A stretch of 64,000 nucleotides of DNA from Timema cristinae. Its lineage: Eukaryota > Arthropoda > Insecta > Phasmatodea > Timematidae. The notes beneath the pieces are model-generated. The model was not told where the DNA came from and did not search any database. It saw only the letters and a list, made by a program, of their open reading frames with translations. The translations under genes were made by a program, and so were the position numbers. This document shows positions 45,361 to 57,498 of the stretch, in pieces; position 1 is the first letter of the stretch; each line of letters starts with the position of its first letter. Where the stretch lies: positions 71,993,941 to 72,057,940 of the forward strand of contig JBCFYV010011172.1 in the NCBI GenBank assembly GCA_039000515.1, written 5' to 3'.

Positions 45361-46359
45361 GAATCATTTTTATTTCTCATATAGAAAAAGTATTGGTATG
45401 TGAACATTTTCGACCTCAATATTATGAGGATCTTAACGTCCTATGTGCCACTTAAGTAAATATAAATGGTACAGTACACCAAACAGACTTAATCGCTGCC
45501 TTACCGAAATTATAACCCGTAAGATATATATGATACAAAATAAAATACATTGTTAGAGAAAAAAGTAGGAAAAAATGAACATCATATTTCACCAATGAGC
45601 ACACATTAAATAATATACATTTTTAAAGAAACACATTATTTGTTCTGTCCCCTTTCAACTCCATATTTACCAAATTTCTATTTACATACATTTGCTTATA
45701 ACTTGGAAAATAATAATTTTATAAAATATTATTTCAAATAAAAGTAATTTATTTTAAAAGTGTTACAACTTTTCAATGAAGCTATTTTGTATCTTAAAAA
45801 GAATTTTGTAGATTTAATCAAATTTGAAAATTTCCACTTATTTAAACCTCACATTCATTTTAATGGGAAAATAAGATTTGCCATTTTGTTTGTAATACTA
45901 AACGGTGTCCAGATTAATCAAAATCGTTGGAACAGATTTTGAGAAAATTGATTTTTTCTGTTTTCGCCTAAAAGTAGCTACCCTCAATTTTAGGGTTGGC
46001 TATATAATCCTAAAAAAGCCCTTAGGGGAACCTAATGAAGAACCTCGTTACCACGTTCTAACCCGATCAATAAATTTGTTTCGGCTCTAGGACATGCTAA
46101 TACCTTGAGGAAAAGCTGTGATTTTAATTTTTTTTCTCTCAAACTAAGGGTCTATTCATAACGAGTTTTTGAAAATTTACCATTTATAGAAAACGCCTCT
46201 TAACGACGTTTAAAATAAATAACACAATTCATCTTTTTTTCATTATTTTAAGGGTAGCTTACTGGTAACCGATTATTGAAATGGTTCTCCAAAACAATAC
46301 TGGGCTATATAAAAAAAGTATTTGCGATTGTGTTGTTTCATTTATTTAAATGATTACTT
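45361..46359. other. No gene recognised
   Basis: AT-rich sequence with overlapping 60-codon frames (45760-46090) and no recognisable domain. Confidence 0.4.
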
Positions 46360-46372
46360 TAACTTAAACCGA

Positions 46373-46637
46373 GGTGACCTGGTGGTCTAGGGGTTAGGTG
46401 TCAGACTTCTATGCTGGCGGCCGGGGTTCGATCCTCGGTCCCGGCAAAGATTTATCTGATTTCCAAACCCTCCCTACACCTCTGACAAGACATCTTGTGA
46501 ATGTGTGGAATGCCAGGTCGCCACCGTGGTTCGGATTCCACGTTAAACTGTAGGTCCTTCATTTCATCTCACAATCACCCTACCATTACACATTAGCGTA
46601 AGTGCGTATAACCCGAACGGGTAGTAAGACGCGGTGC

Positions 46638-46685
<48 letters not shown>
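46373..46685 (+). repeat. SINE type A, full length, reference copy with 13-bp TSD
   Basis: Head GGTGACCTGGTGGTCTAGGG (box A), CAGACTTCTATGCTGGCGGC, box B GGGGTTCGATCCTCGGTCCC; then CAAGACATCTTGTGAATGTG, GTGGTTCGGATTCCACGTTA, the module ATAACCCGAACGGGTAGTAA, GACGCGGTGCTAA and about 20 TAA repeats. TAACTTAAACCGA flanks it at 46360-46372 and 46686-46698. The pol III box spacing and TSD show LINE-driven retroposition of a tRNA-derived transcript. CAAGACATCTTG in the body can form a small hairpin. Confidence 0.95.
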
Positions 46686-46689
<4 letters not shown>

Positions 46690-46698
46690 TTAAACCGA

Positions 46699-48894
46699 AT
46701 TCTTGGCCTTAAGTTATTTGATTTAATAGATTGAATATTTTGGTCCCTAGGCTCTCGAAGATGTGTATGTGATTATGTTTTCTTATTTTGAGACTTAACA
46801 GCTATTATTTTTAGCACATGCAGCATGAGCATAAATCCAACTTGACCTAAGAACAGCATCCTTGTAAGTGGTATCTACTGTTGAAATTTTTCAAAACAGA
46901 CATCAGTGGTTGCGTGGACAAGGAGATGTATTTTTTTACAAAACTGTTTTCGACACTTCCGCGCAAATACAGATACAATTCATCTAAATATTACCTTAAT
47001 TAATCCCATACCATTAGTGAAAATAAATGGTAGGCTGCACATATTTTTGGAAGTAAAATCAACTCTACTAGTTTAGAAACATTATTTTAAGTATAATTTA
47101 AAGACATTCTTTAAAAAAAATCAAATCGACAGTAAAATATATATCTAGCCCATATGCTTTATTTTTTAAACATATAAATGGTTTTATTTTTAGTCCCTGC
47201 ATTTTATATCTACTTTTCTTAGTGTTTTCAGTTATAACTTATACTATATCAAGTAAACGATAAAACAAAGCTAATTTTCTAGATGCTAACTTTTGTATAC
47301 TCAAATATTCTTTTTCAGTTTTCTTGTAATTATTTGTTTAATTGTCACCGGCAGTGTTGGCCGTCTTTATAATGACTCAAGAGGTCAGGGCTTCAATACC
47401 GAACGTGTGCACGGTTGCTTTCATTTCCTCTTTGTGGTCTCTCCCATCTTATTTTTCTTCAGGTGAATTCATTTAAATTTCCTTGACATTCGACCTTCTT
47501 TTATAATTTATAGATTATATAATTTTAAGTCTTACTGATACTAAAGTATACTAATAATTGTTTGAACATATGTTGAAAAATGACACCTAAACACTGTAAT
47601 CGAGCACTGGGACTTGGATCATCGCGCCATTGTTTTACTACTAAGCTAGCCAAGTTCGTACTGTGTTTAGGTTCATTCATCATTCAGTTAAAGGCAAGGT
47701 CTAGAGCACATACAAGGATTGTCTGTGGCCTAGGTACAGAACTACTATGTATAACCCAGTGATATAGCATTGTCGTGATAAACCAAAGGCCCCGGAACCG
47801 TGTTCAAGTGCCATTGTTTAATGAATACTTATGAATTCCAATCATCCACGGTACTGAATATTAATTTCAATATAGTTTACTAAATTTAAAGCATACTTAT
47901 CTTAAGAATGGTTATGCTTGGCTTCATTTGGTGCAAATTGGCTTGCGAGTTGATAGAACCACTAAGGATCAGCTAATGACATCGTGTAAACAGGCAGTCC
48001 AAACTACTAACTGTGTGAGTTATACAACTGGCGACTTCAATTATTTTTCTTTTACTGGCCACTGGCCACCTCGATACACGGCAAAATACTGACAGTATTC
48101 TGAAGTTTGTGGCTTAGGCATTGGATCATACAGCGATTTCAATATTGTTGATGCTCTTCCTCTAGACTTCTTACGCAGCCATTCCATCGTCCACACTGTT
48201 TTGGTACTATTCCTCACCACCTCATGTATAATATTCCATTATTCATCACATTGTACTAGAGAACATAATCTTAATACCTCACGAATAAGATCCACGTTCT
48301 TAAGACAATTCCATGCTAAAAAAAAAGACGCCTATAACTATGCAACCGACTACCTCTTGTTAACTGCAAGCGTCAGTACATAAGAACCCATTAGCTGCCC
48401 ACCTGGCTAGGTTGGAAAGAAAGAAGCCAGCACCGCTTAAACTAGGCTTAATATTAATATCCATAGATAAACTTAGCGCCAAATCTTTACTACAAGTCTA
48501 ATAACAGAGTCTACCATACGCCCACCTTAGATACTCAATTATTTTAACCTCTGACTGTGTGGAACCAGATACTCCTAAAGTTTCATTTGACTTTCCTAAC
48601 TAATCGCCAGAAGGACATACTAGAAAATATAAACACCTACGATATATTCTTGGTTGATTGCCAACCATTTACTAGGTAACTCACTTAGGATTGTTATAAT
48701 CGATACAGTAATAATTTGTTTATTTACTGAGTTTATCACGGTCTAACTTCCACCTAGTTATCTTGAGTTACTGCGCTACCTCTAGTTACAGACGTGAGTA
48801 ATAATCGCATGTGCTCGTCTCAGCATGGGGCCTGTTGGAAGTTCCAAGGTCACAAGTCTTTTTGTTGGAGATTTGCTTCTATATTATTACACCG
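46699..48894. other. No gene recognised; faint SINE D traces
   Basis: Weak D-like pieces at 46901-47060 (CACTTCCGCGCAAATACAGA, CCATTAGTGAAAATAAATGG) and 47350-47420 (GGTCAGGGCTTCAATACCG). The rest is unique and AT-rich. Frames of 60 codons at 47580 and 48201 are not convincing. Confidence 0.4.
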
Positions 48895-50015
48895 GAGCTA
48901 ACATTGTTTAAACACGTGCTATTAACAATGTTTTTAACACTGTTATTAAATTTGGTTATCAACAGTTGCTGATAACATATGTTACTAACATTGTTAAAAG
49001 TCACTAAACATATTAATAAGATTTTGTTATTAACTTTTTTTGTCAATAACATTTGCTTTCAACATTTGTTATTTTTTCAATTAACATGTCGATGTCGATA
49101 ACATTGTTGCTAGCTTTGTTAGTAACATAAATTTTGCGACCGCTCTGGAGGCGGTCTTGATAAAAGGATGTTGATAACAAAATATTACTAACAAGTTATT
49201 ACTGTTGGCAACTCTGTATGAAGGAGGAGAGGAGATAATGAATTTTATTACAGACGACTCTGCAGATAAAGTAGCTGTACAAATGGTCGGTGAGGTGACA
49301 GGGACTGAATAAGTTTTTCACACATGTGATGTGAACAAGTTATTCTTGTCACCTACCAAAAGGAAGCGCACTTACAGTTCTAGGAATATGTCCCCTTGTG
49401 ACGATCATTTATGAAACATTAACATTAAGCTGTCAAAACTGTCACCAGTAAGAGCGACCGTTTCGGGAACTGAAATGGCTTTTTTGTAGTTAATGCTTTG
49501 CCGTGAAATTTTTGGACCTTTATGTTTCACAAGGTACTCAAAATCACTACTTGACATTCGCACAAAACCTTTGAAACTTCTATGACTTGATAAATCACTA
49601 ATTTAAAGTTTTCTTCCGTCCTATGTCAAGTCACTTATGATATAATTCTCACTTTGTTTGTCCCTACTTTGAAGGGAAGGTCGAACCCACATCCTTTTCC
49701 TATTTTCTGTCTTCTTCACTACACACGCTGCAACAATACTCACCTCATACTGTAACTCGAAATAGAGGAGTGGCCAATAACATGTTATTATAGAAAATTC
49801 TCTCGGCTATTTACTTGTTGATATACATGTTTCAATAACTTTGCTATCCACTTTTAATTTTGACGTTTCAAATTGTTCATGACATGCTTACCAAAATTTT
49901 GGTCGAAAATATAGTTGTAAACATTTTGTTATTAACATTTACCAAAACAGTTAAAAAATTGTTCAGTAACATATTTGTTACTAACATTTTGCTACTAACA
50001 ATGTTTTTGCTATTT
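48895..50015. repeat. Region bounded by clusters of AACATTGTTA-like palindromes
   Basis: 48895-49200 and 49870-50010 are packed with variants of GTTA(C/T)TAACATTGTTA (for example TAACATTGTTTAAACACG, TGTTACTAACATTGTTA, GTTACTAACATTTTGCTA). Clusters face each other across ~650 bp of ordinary sequence, as subterminal repeats of a DNA transposon would. Terminal inverted repeats and a TSD are not clear. Confidence 0.45.
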
Positions 50016-50749
50016 CCTTGATGTATAGCCAACTTAAACGTTTACATACTTCTAAAGGAACGCCATCTAAGGTAGGAGCATTCCCAATAAAAGTTTAAAT
50101 CTAAACAAAAGGAGAAGTATCAAATTTAACAATACTATGACGAGTAAATTTCTTGCCTTGTACTTAGGTAACAATGTAAAGACACAGAGCAGGGTCCTTG
50201 CCTCGTATTGAAGTAACAATGTCAGGACACAGAACAGTCCTTATCTCCTATTAGAGCAACGATGGCATAACACGGCCAAGTCCTACTATTCAAATTTTTA
50301 TATTTTTCATTGTGATGTAGAGAGACGGAGAATGAAAAAGGTCACTTTTGATTGAGTAGATTTTTTTTAAGCTCGCGAAACAATCTATTCTTTTTTCTTT
50401 ATAAACTTGGCATCATAGAAACAAATAATTAAAATCGACTTCATGATTTGTTTATTTAAATATTATTTTACACAACTTTAAAACTGCTAATCAAACATAA
50501 AATTTCGTTAATTCTCTCATGAACTCTTGTCTCGGCTAGCGTAACGGTTTAACCTGCACTCGTCTGCAAAAGGTCGATCTGAAATATCGTGATGGTCCAT
50601 AAGGATGGAGTGTAGGAAACACGAGAAAAGGGCACTACTTTTCCAGTTTTTATAGCAAAATTATTTTTTTTTTTGCCAAAATAGATAAAACGTTTATCAA
50701 GTAGAAACATAGTATAATTTTCTTCACATGAATATCACCAGTTCTTTAA

Positions 50750-50750
<1 letters not shown>

Positions 50751-50787
<37 letters not shown>
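50751..50787. repeat. (CT)n microsatellite at a SINE insertion junction
   Basis: CT repeat of ~37 bp between the left TSD copy and the SINE head. It starts within the TSD (TTTAATATCTCTC), whose right copy has only CTCTC, so the run most likely expanded after insertion. Confidence 0.85.
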
Positions 50788-50789
<2 letters not shown>

Positions 50790-50792
50790 CTT

Positions 50793-51075
50793 GGTGACCT
50801 GGTGGTCTAGGGGTAAGGTGTCAGACTTCTGTGCTGGCGGCCGGGGTTCAATCCTCGGTCACGGCACAGATTTATCTGATTTCCAAACCCTTCCTTCACC
50901 TCTGACAAGACATCTTGTGAATGTGGGGAATGCCAGGCCTCCACCGTGGTTCAGATTCCACGTTAAACTGTAGGTCCTTCATTTCATCTCACAATCACCC
51001 TACCATTACACATTAGCGTAAGTGCGTATAACCCGGATGGGTAGTAAGACGCGGTGCTAATAATAATAATAATAA
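50793..51075 (+). repeat. SINE type A, full length, 13-bp TSD
   Basis: Head GGTGACCTGGTGGTCTAGGG, box B GGTTCAATCCTCGG, common module with ACCCGGATGGGTAGTAAGAC and TAA repeats. TTTAATATCTCTC is found at 50745-50757 and 51076-51088. An 81-codon frame starting in the CT run and reading through the SINE is not a gene. Confidence 0.93.
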
Positions 51076-51320
51076 TTTAATATCTCTCAAGGGTGTCTTG
51101 GAATCGAGTGACTTTTCCCTCTTAATTTAAAAGTTTCTCGTCAAATGCTAATGTGCTTATGTCAAATGTTAAATAACTCTTGAGATCACTATGCGTAGAA
51201 AATTAAACTCTTTATCTTTTAATGGAGCGATAGTTGATTTATTTTGGCGAAAAAAGTTTTGTTTTAAAAACTGCAAAAATTCTGTCCTTTTCTCGCGTCC
51301 CCTAAAAAACTCCTCCTTAA

Positions 51321-52003
51321 CTTCCCCACTCCCAGTAGCTTTCGTTGCGGCATTCATCCCAACTTTTATATTTCCCCTTTAAATAACCAGTTCTTTAATC
51401 AAATATTGTTTTGGCCCCCAGTGTTTATAGGAGGCGTTGAACGGTATTTTCAAACGATTGCTCCCCGCCCTTAATTATTATTTTCTAAAACCTAGCTCAT
51501 AAATAAAGACTTAAACGAGACGACCGTGAAATGAATTATTGGTTTGCGCCAATTAGTACGTAAAATATTATGCCAGACGGATAAAATATAAAAGGTGAGA
51601 TGATTTTCTTGGGGATATTTCATTGTCTAAATTAGGTTAATATACTAGTCTTATTTTCAACATTTATCTTAAATGGATTACTATATTCTTTACATTGCTC
51701 TAACTTGTCCTTGTGAGTGATTGGCTAGGAGGAATGACTGCAGGTCTAGAGGAACCGAGTAGAATACAATAAAGTTAGTAGTCGTTGTTTTTCAGTTCTG
51801 TACCGTGGTGGTGTGTTAGATACCCTTCCCTCCGCCCCCGAAACTAGTAGCTTAACGTAGTATTATAACATTAATAAAACTCACAACAAAAATTATGTTT
51901 TTAAAATATTTTAAATTGTTTCAAGAGAAATTTTATCCTTAAAAAAAGGATTTGCTATCTCTTGCCGGAGGGAGGACTTCCCCATGAACCACTGAGGGCA
52001 ACA
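51321..52003. other. No gene recognised
   Basis: AT-rich unique sequence between a MITE and an inverted duplication. Confidence 0.4.
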
Positions 52004-52145
52004 CATTAGTGGTTGAAATGACAGTTCCAGACCACTTTTCTCCCATAAGAATAACTAATAACATTAACACAAAACAAATTAGTCACTTAAACCGTAAGCC
52101 AAAATTAGAGGAAGTTCACCCACATTTGCAAGGAGGGAGAATGGA
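52004..52145 (+). repeat. Left arm of an inverted duplication
   Basis: From TAGTGGTTGAAATGACAG to AAGGAGGGAGAATGG. It matches the reverse complement of 52923-53133 nearly base for base (TTCCAGACCACTTTTCTCCC, CAAATTAGTCACTTAAACCR, CCAAAATTAGAGGAAGT). The inner 50 bp are SINE body, read on the minus strand. Confidence 0.85.
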
Positions 52146-52364
52146 TGTCATGATGTCTTGCCGAGAGATCGGATTCCAGTAAGGTGCTTCTCGGTCTCGC
52201 TCTCCATGTAAATGCGGGTTCACTTCCTTGTCTTTAGCCCCTTAGAGTAATTTTCATTGTTTCAAAATAAAAGTAATTATGTTGTTACCAAACATATGTC
52301 AAATATAATCCTTTGTGCTGGAGACCCCTAACTGACCAAATAAGGTGGCATCCAGCCAGTGGAC

Positions 52365-52545
52365 CAGGATTCGAATCCCCTGCAGTTTAGTATACTGAGA
52401 GAGTGCTGTCTTAGACCTGTGGGGTAGTTTTTCACTCTCACGCTACGCAAATGCGGGTTCAAATTTCCCAATTATTAATCCGTTAGTGTAATTAGTACTT
52501 AAGCGATAAACCGAACGGGTAGTAAGACGCGGTGCTAAATTTGTC
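52365..52545. repeat. Mosaic: reversed SINE head joined to forward SINE tail
   Basis: 52365-52425 reads as a minus-strand head (AGGATTCGAATCCCCTGC, GAGAGTGCTGTCTTAGACCT). 52430-52545 reads as a plus-strand body and tail (CACGCTACGCAAATGCGGGT, GAACGGGTAGTAAGACGCGG). The switch falls between them. Confidence 0.7.
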
Positions 52546-52922
52546 GAGTCCGTGTGATTTATGAATAATATGTGCGACAGATCTCCTTTAAGTTTCCATT
52601 TTATAATCAGGTTATGGGAAGGTCAGGGTTTGACGCCGCAGAAAGTTATTTTCGGGGTAAATTTTCATAAATCGTTTTCCACCTCCAACGTTGGAAAATT
52701 GCGATAAATTCCATTAGTAAATCTAATTTAGTCAGCCTTAATTATTTCTTGTTTTAAATATTAGACATGTAGAACGATGGAAGGCTGTGTGTGCGTGCGT
52801 GCGTGTATTGTAAACGGGGAGAAAGCTAAACAAATCCATGGGATAGTACTCAATTTAAAAATAAATATTATAGATTCCTTCATCAGCGTCGGGTGTATTT
52901 AAGGAGGTTTTTCTAATAAACT

Positions 52923-53133
52923 TTCCATTCTCCCTCCTTGTAAATGTGAAATGTGGGTGCACTTCCTCTAATTTTGGCTTATGGTTTAAGTGACTAATTT
53001 GTTTGTGTTAATGTTATTTGTTATTCTTATGGGAGAAAGTGATCCCTCCACATTCTGTGTGGAGGTTCAATGTTAACCTTATGGGAGAAAAGTGGTCTGG
53101 AACTGTCATGTCAACCACTACTCTCTTGCTTTG
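52923..53133 (-). repeat. Right arm of an inverted duplication, with extra ~46 bp
   Basis: Inverse of 52004-52145. It carries an additional segment at about 53040-53085 that includes GATCCCTCCACATTCTGTGT and repeats CTTATGGGAGAAA on both sides. A ~150-bp forward SINE remnant continues leftwards from it (52880-52925). Confidence 0.85.
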
Positions 53134-53897
53134 AATTACTTGGGTCACTGATGTTAAAAATGTTGACCCTCGTATTTCAACTGTGGGAGGACGCTTTCCA
53201 AATGTAGCATCATCTTTTTTCAAGTTTAGTAAGAGTCGGCTTCAAATTATAATCTAATTATGTGTAATCTGTTAAGTATGTAATCCCTAATTTGAGATTT
53301 TATTGGTGCACTCTTTTACTATATATATTAAATAGCATATGAAAAACCAAGCCATAAAAGTTTAATTAATTATTATTCACCCTATACATTCATTCTTTTA
53401 ACGGCCAATGATAGTATTAAAAATGAGCGTAACAAGGCTCGTTTGCACCCGGGACTGTACTTTTAGTCAACTCCTTATCAGTCAAATCTTGTCCGCTATC
53501 GAGCTACGGCAAGAATCAAATCAGTTTCATATTTAGTTCAAACCAGAATTTCTCGTAGGTTGTGTCTCAGCGTCAGAAGAGAATGACGTCCCGACACATT
53601 TGCCAAACCTTCAAATCCCTTGAATCTTCGAGATTAGAAAAAAATTACAAGATTTAAAACTTGCTATGTTTTAAACTCTTAGAACAACCCTAACAATTAT
53701 AACCCTGACCATTAATTTACCATTGGACTGAATGAGGATTCATATCATACTTTTTTTATTTAGTTTCGATTTATATTTGTATAGCAACGAAAGAATGTGA
53801 ATAAAACTAGAATTAGAAGAGAGAGAATATCATTCGAATGAAGGAAATTAACCTCGTATGAATATTATATTTCCTATGATTCGGATTCGAGATTTGG
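53134..53897. other. No gene recognised
   Basis: AT-rich unique sequence. No repeats or open frames of note. Confidence 0.4.
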
Positions 53898-54126
53898 TCT
53901 CGTTAGGGTTATACGCTTAAATATTAATTACGCTAATGTATTAGGAATTGGGAAGGTTGGATATAGATGAAGTGAGCCCGCATTTGCGTGGAGGGAGAGT
54001 GGAAAACCATTTATGAAAAGTCCCTCTCAATTCACCCGACCGAGATTCGAACCTCGATCTCCCCGTCCTTGGCAGTCGAGCTCAACACAACTAGCGTGTT
54101 AGCTAACTACGCCACCGAGGCGGGTG
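53898..54126 (-). repeat. SINE type B, terminal module truncated
   Basis: GGGTTATACGCTTAAATATT, CGCATTTGCGTGGAGGGAGA, box B region GAGATTCGAACCTCGATCTC and head CGCCACCGAGGCGGG. The GACGCGGTGC end is missing, replaced by TTGGTCTCGTTA. Confidence 0.85.
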
Positions 54127-54659
54127 TCTATATATGTTAAAAAAAAGTGATTTGTGTGTTTTCAACGTCATTTTCAATCTAGACTAGTGTATTCAGTTTT
54201 TTTCTCCTTTCAGCTCGTGGTTGATTGCAACAGGTGGGAGGTGTTTGATAATATCAACAACCAACCATGTGATGTATAATCTACTGCGGTCTGCCGGCAT
54301 AAACATCAACCAGAATAGTAGTGAGACTGAACGGGGGAATGTAGCGATAGTCGCCTTAACTGACATTTCCTGCCGACCGTAGAAAACTTGGCCGATAAAT
54401 CCAGGCTCGACTTAAAATTGGAATGGATGGCCTATTAAATTATTTAAACAGGTGTGTGTGTGTGTGTGTATATATATATCTTACCACTAAAATTATTTAC
54501 TAATTTTAATTCGTTGATATATGGTCTCTAATAGCACTCGAACGTATATGAATAAGTGTGTCATTCTAAACCTTGAAGCTAAGCTAAATTAATTTGACTT
54601 ATCTTCTCGGTGACATTGAACGTATTTCGTTCTGGGAAAATGGCAACTAACACTGGTGA
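54127..54659. other. No gene recognised; (GT)n(AT)n run inside
   Basis: Includes a GTGTGTGTGTGTGTATATATATAT-type run at about 54452-54479. No gene. Confidence 0.4.
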
Positions 54660-54835
54660 ATGAATCATCCAGTTATAGTATCGAGTCATACAGTAGTACC
54701 ATAGAGAAATGTATACTATAGAGAGGACATCAAAGGTTAAAATAAAATATTCAGTCAAGTTTTTTTGGGTGGTTTTTCCACTGAGTCTCAAAAATTTTAG
54801 TTCTGTCGAGTGACCGCTTCGAACGCTAGTGTTTC
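54660..54835 (+). repeat. Unclassified dispersed repeat G, copy 1
   Basis: GTAGTACCATAGAGAAATG, then TAGTTCTGTCGAGTGACCGC. The same two blocks occur on the minus strand at 62745-62890 in the same order and similar spacing. No TIR or tail identified. Confidence 0.5.
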
Positions 54836-55597
54836 AACTTTTGGTTTCTTTAAAAGCGTCATGTTACTATGGCAACCAATCTCTTACAGTGTTGTCTATA
54901 TTTACCTTCATTTTCATCATTCATTGATTTAAAGTATGTCTGGCCCGTAGTGGTTTGCGAGGATGAGGGGAAGGGGGGTGGCATTCACAATGTACTTACA
55001 AAAGACACTTGGATCATAAACGCAGGTACGAGAACAGTCACTTGTTAAAGGAGTGGGTGGGGAGTACGAGTCTCAGCTTATTGTATTTACAGTTTTAAGC
55101 AAACCTTCACAAACCAGCAGAGTTAGTTTCATGTCTGTGGGCCTGGCTCATAGAAAATACAGTGGCCTGGCTTTGATACTTTATTGAATGGGGGTCCAAA
55201 TAAAGACATGCTAATTTTGATAAGTATAATTTCAACGTTGTAATTAGATTTATAGCACCATACGTGAGGAAAATAGATTTTTTATTTTATTTTGGACATC
55301 TTTACCTTGGGGGTAATAATAGACTAAAGTTAGATCGAAAATCAAAATATTTTGTCCCTCTTGGGTGCCAATATTTATTAAGATTTTAGTCGAAATATAT
55401 CAATTTGTTCAAATATTACGAAGAAACTATCGTTACATTTCTCTTTTTATCTTGAAATGTAAAGAACTTAATAAAAGATACATAAGATATGGTTTCTTAG
55501 ATTATGTCAATATAAGGTGGAACATCAAAAACACAAAAGCTCTACAATGAAAACACCTTGGAAATTAGTTAATTAACTATTACAAACACGACATTTG
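54836..55597. other. No gene recognised
   Basis: Unique AT-rich sequence. A 61-codon frame at 55365-55550 has no domain. Confidence 0.4.
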
Positions 55598-55977
55598 AAG
55601 TGAGAATGTAAGGGACGCGAGAAAACAACAGTGTTTAGTTTTTATATCAAAACAATTTTTTGGTCTAAATAAATAAAATATGCTTCAATATAAACATGTA
55701 GTTTAATTTTCTTCCCATGATGATGTCAATAGTTGTTGGATATCTGTCATAAGCATGGCGGTATTACCTAAAAAAACCTTTTAAATGAATAGAAAAAGTT
55801 GTCATTATATTCCAGGACACCATTTACAGATATTCAAGAACTCATATATTACCATGTGGAGGAAATTAAGCTCCATGTTTCTATTAAAGCAATATTCTAT
55901 TTATTTGACCAAAAAGGTTTTGCTATATAAAATGAAAAACACAACTTTTCTCGCGTCTCCTACATCTTCTCTATAAG
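55598..55977. mobile_element. Foldback MITE family F, copy 7
   Basis: Left TGAGAATGTAAGGGACGCGA; reverse of the right end GAGAAGATGTAGGAGACGCG. Inverse internal pairs GTTTAATTTTCTTCCCATG / TGTGGAGGAAATTAAGCTCC and TGGATATCTGTCATAAGC / TTTACAGATATTCAAGAACT. The terminal TTAA is not preserved. Confidence 0.8.
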
Positions 55978-57490
55978 GCTAAATATAAATAGTTCCTTAA
56001 ACTTAATTATGTTCTTCTTGAAGCATCATAATAGCAATATTGACACCTAAATAAATAAAATGAATTAATACAATTTTTACAAAAAATAATAAACATGAGA
56101 CTCAATTAAAAATTATATTTGTAAAAATATATAAGTTAAACATTATAATGTACACATTATTTTCATAAGAAATTAAATTCAAGCCAAACATTTCTAGTCC
56201 AGTTATCTTAATTATGAATTATATATTTTGACAAATATATAATTTAGATAAGAATTGGAACTAATATCAACTTAATATGTTTTTATATGCTATGCATAGT
56301 AAATTTGTTAAATATATTAAAACAATATTATTAATAAATAATTTAAACATGTTATGTATGATATAATATAGATTAATTAAAGATTAGTAAATAGATTTAA
56401 ACTCATATTTTCTTATGTTATTTAAAATAAAATTGTGCCTTACCATTCGTTTGGTCCCTTTCTCCAAACCAATGATGAAGAATGATTATTTTTTAAATAT
56501 CAAGATATTTTAATTTCACTGTATCTCGCAACATTTTCAACTAAACAATCTGAAATGTCTTTAATTTTATACAAAACTTTAATTAATCTGAAACTTAAAT
56601 AGTTAAAATAAGCCTAATTTTCATAGTAGGTAATATTAATATATATTGTTAATGCACCCAATTTTAAATCAGTGGAATTAAATATTCAATAACGAACACA
56701 AGTTTAGCACTTAAATATTTCATGACAAATAGTAGGCCTACATTATGTAATTAATTGTACCTCTAATAGGATGAGAGTTAAAAAAATCAATTTCCCAAAT
56801 AATTAATGAATAATTAAAATAAACACAATATCCGTGTCAAAAACCCTATAGGCTAATATAGTTGGTACAGCCATCAAATAAGTCAAAGAATAGTAAATAA
56901 ACATAATCTTATCTATATTAGAAAAGTGTGCGAAGTAAATTTGTTTTCCGATTTGAAGCAATCTTGAATTGACTGTATGAAATACTCTAGGAACCGAAAC
57001 GAAGTTCAAATATGTTGATAATTATTCTTTCGTGCTTGCATTGAGTGAACATACATTAAGTATTTTAGCTTTAAATATGTTTATTGGTGAAGCAAGTTAA
57101 ACTCTTGGAGTTTTGCATACCCCTACTATATTCTATAAATGCTTTAGTGCTATGATGACTAAGTCAATAATTTAACCCAATTAATTTTAAATTAAATAGT
57201 AAGATTCTAGTAACCGACTAGTTACTTGTCCATAAGTTATTCCTCAGTTTTTTCAAGTACGGATGTTCTTTACCACCATTTATCAGTTTTCTTTTGGTGT
57301 CTCTTGTAGATATTGACGGCCACTCAAGTCCATACCTTTCTCTAGCTATTAGAAGAAATTCAGTAAATATTGTTTGTGATTTTCACATTCCATAAACCTA
57401 GTAGGAAAATATTTCATAGTATTAAAGATCAATTCTTTTGTGATAATTTCTAAAAGTTGACTTTAATGACAAATGCTGTCGAAGATTTCT
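55978..57490. other. Very AT-rich stretch, no gene recognised
   Basis: Among the most AT-rich parts of the window. It may include the 3' portion of the P-element relative that follows on the minus strand, but no terminal repeat is recognised. A 68-codon frame (56803-57009) has no domain. Confidence 0.4.
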
Positions 57491-57498
57491 ACAAATTT

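Larger units (their letters stand above)
50599..51320. mobile_element. Foldback MITE family F, copy 6, with nested SINE A
   Basis: Left ATAAGGATGGAGTGTAGG and ACGAGAAAAG; right CTCGCGTCCCCTAAAAAACT ending CTCCTTAA (TTAA 51317-51320). TATAATTTTCTTCACATGAA on the left pairs with GTAGAAAATTAAACTCTTTA on the right. The SINE A and a (CT)n run interrupt the left arm. Confidence 0.78.

Noticed and set aside
46373..46450. True tRNA gene with box A and box B
   Set aside because: The tRNA-like head is followed by SINE body, tail and TSD, and the cloverleaf is imperfect.
50728..50973. Open frame reading [20 protein letters not shown] and similar frames at 966 and 10308
   Set aside because: The same peptide appears wherever SINE A occurs; it is the SINE head read in one frame.
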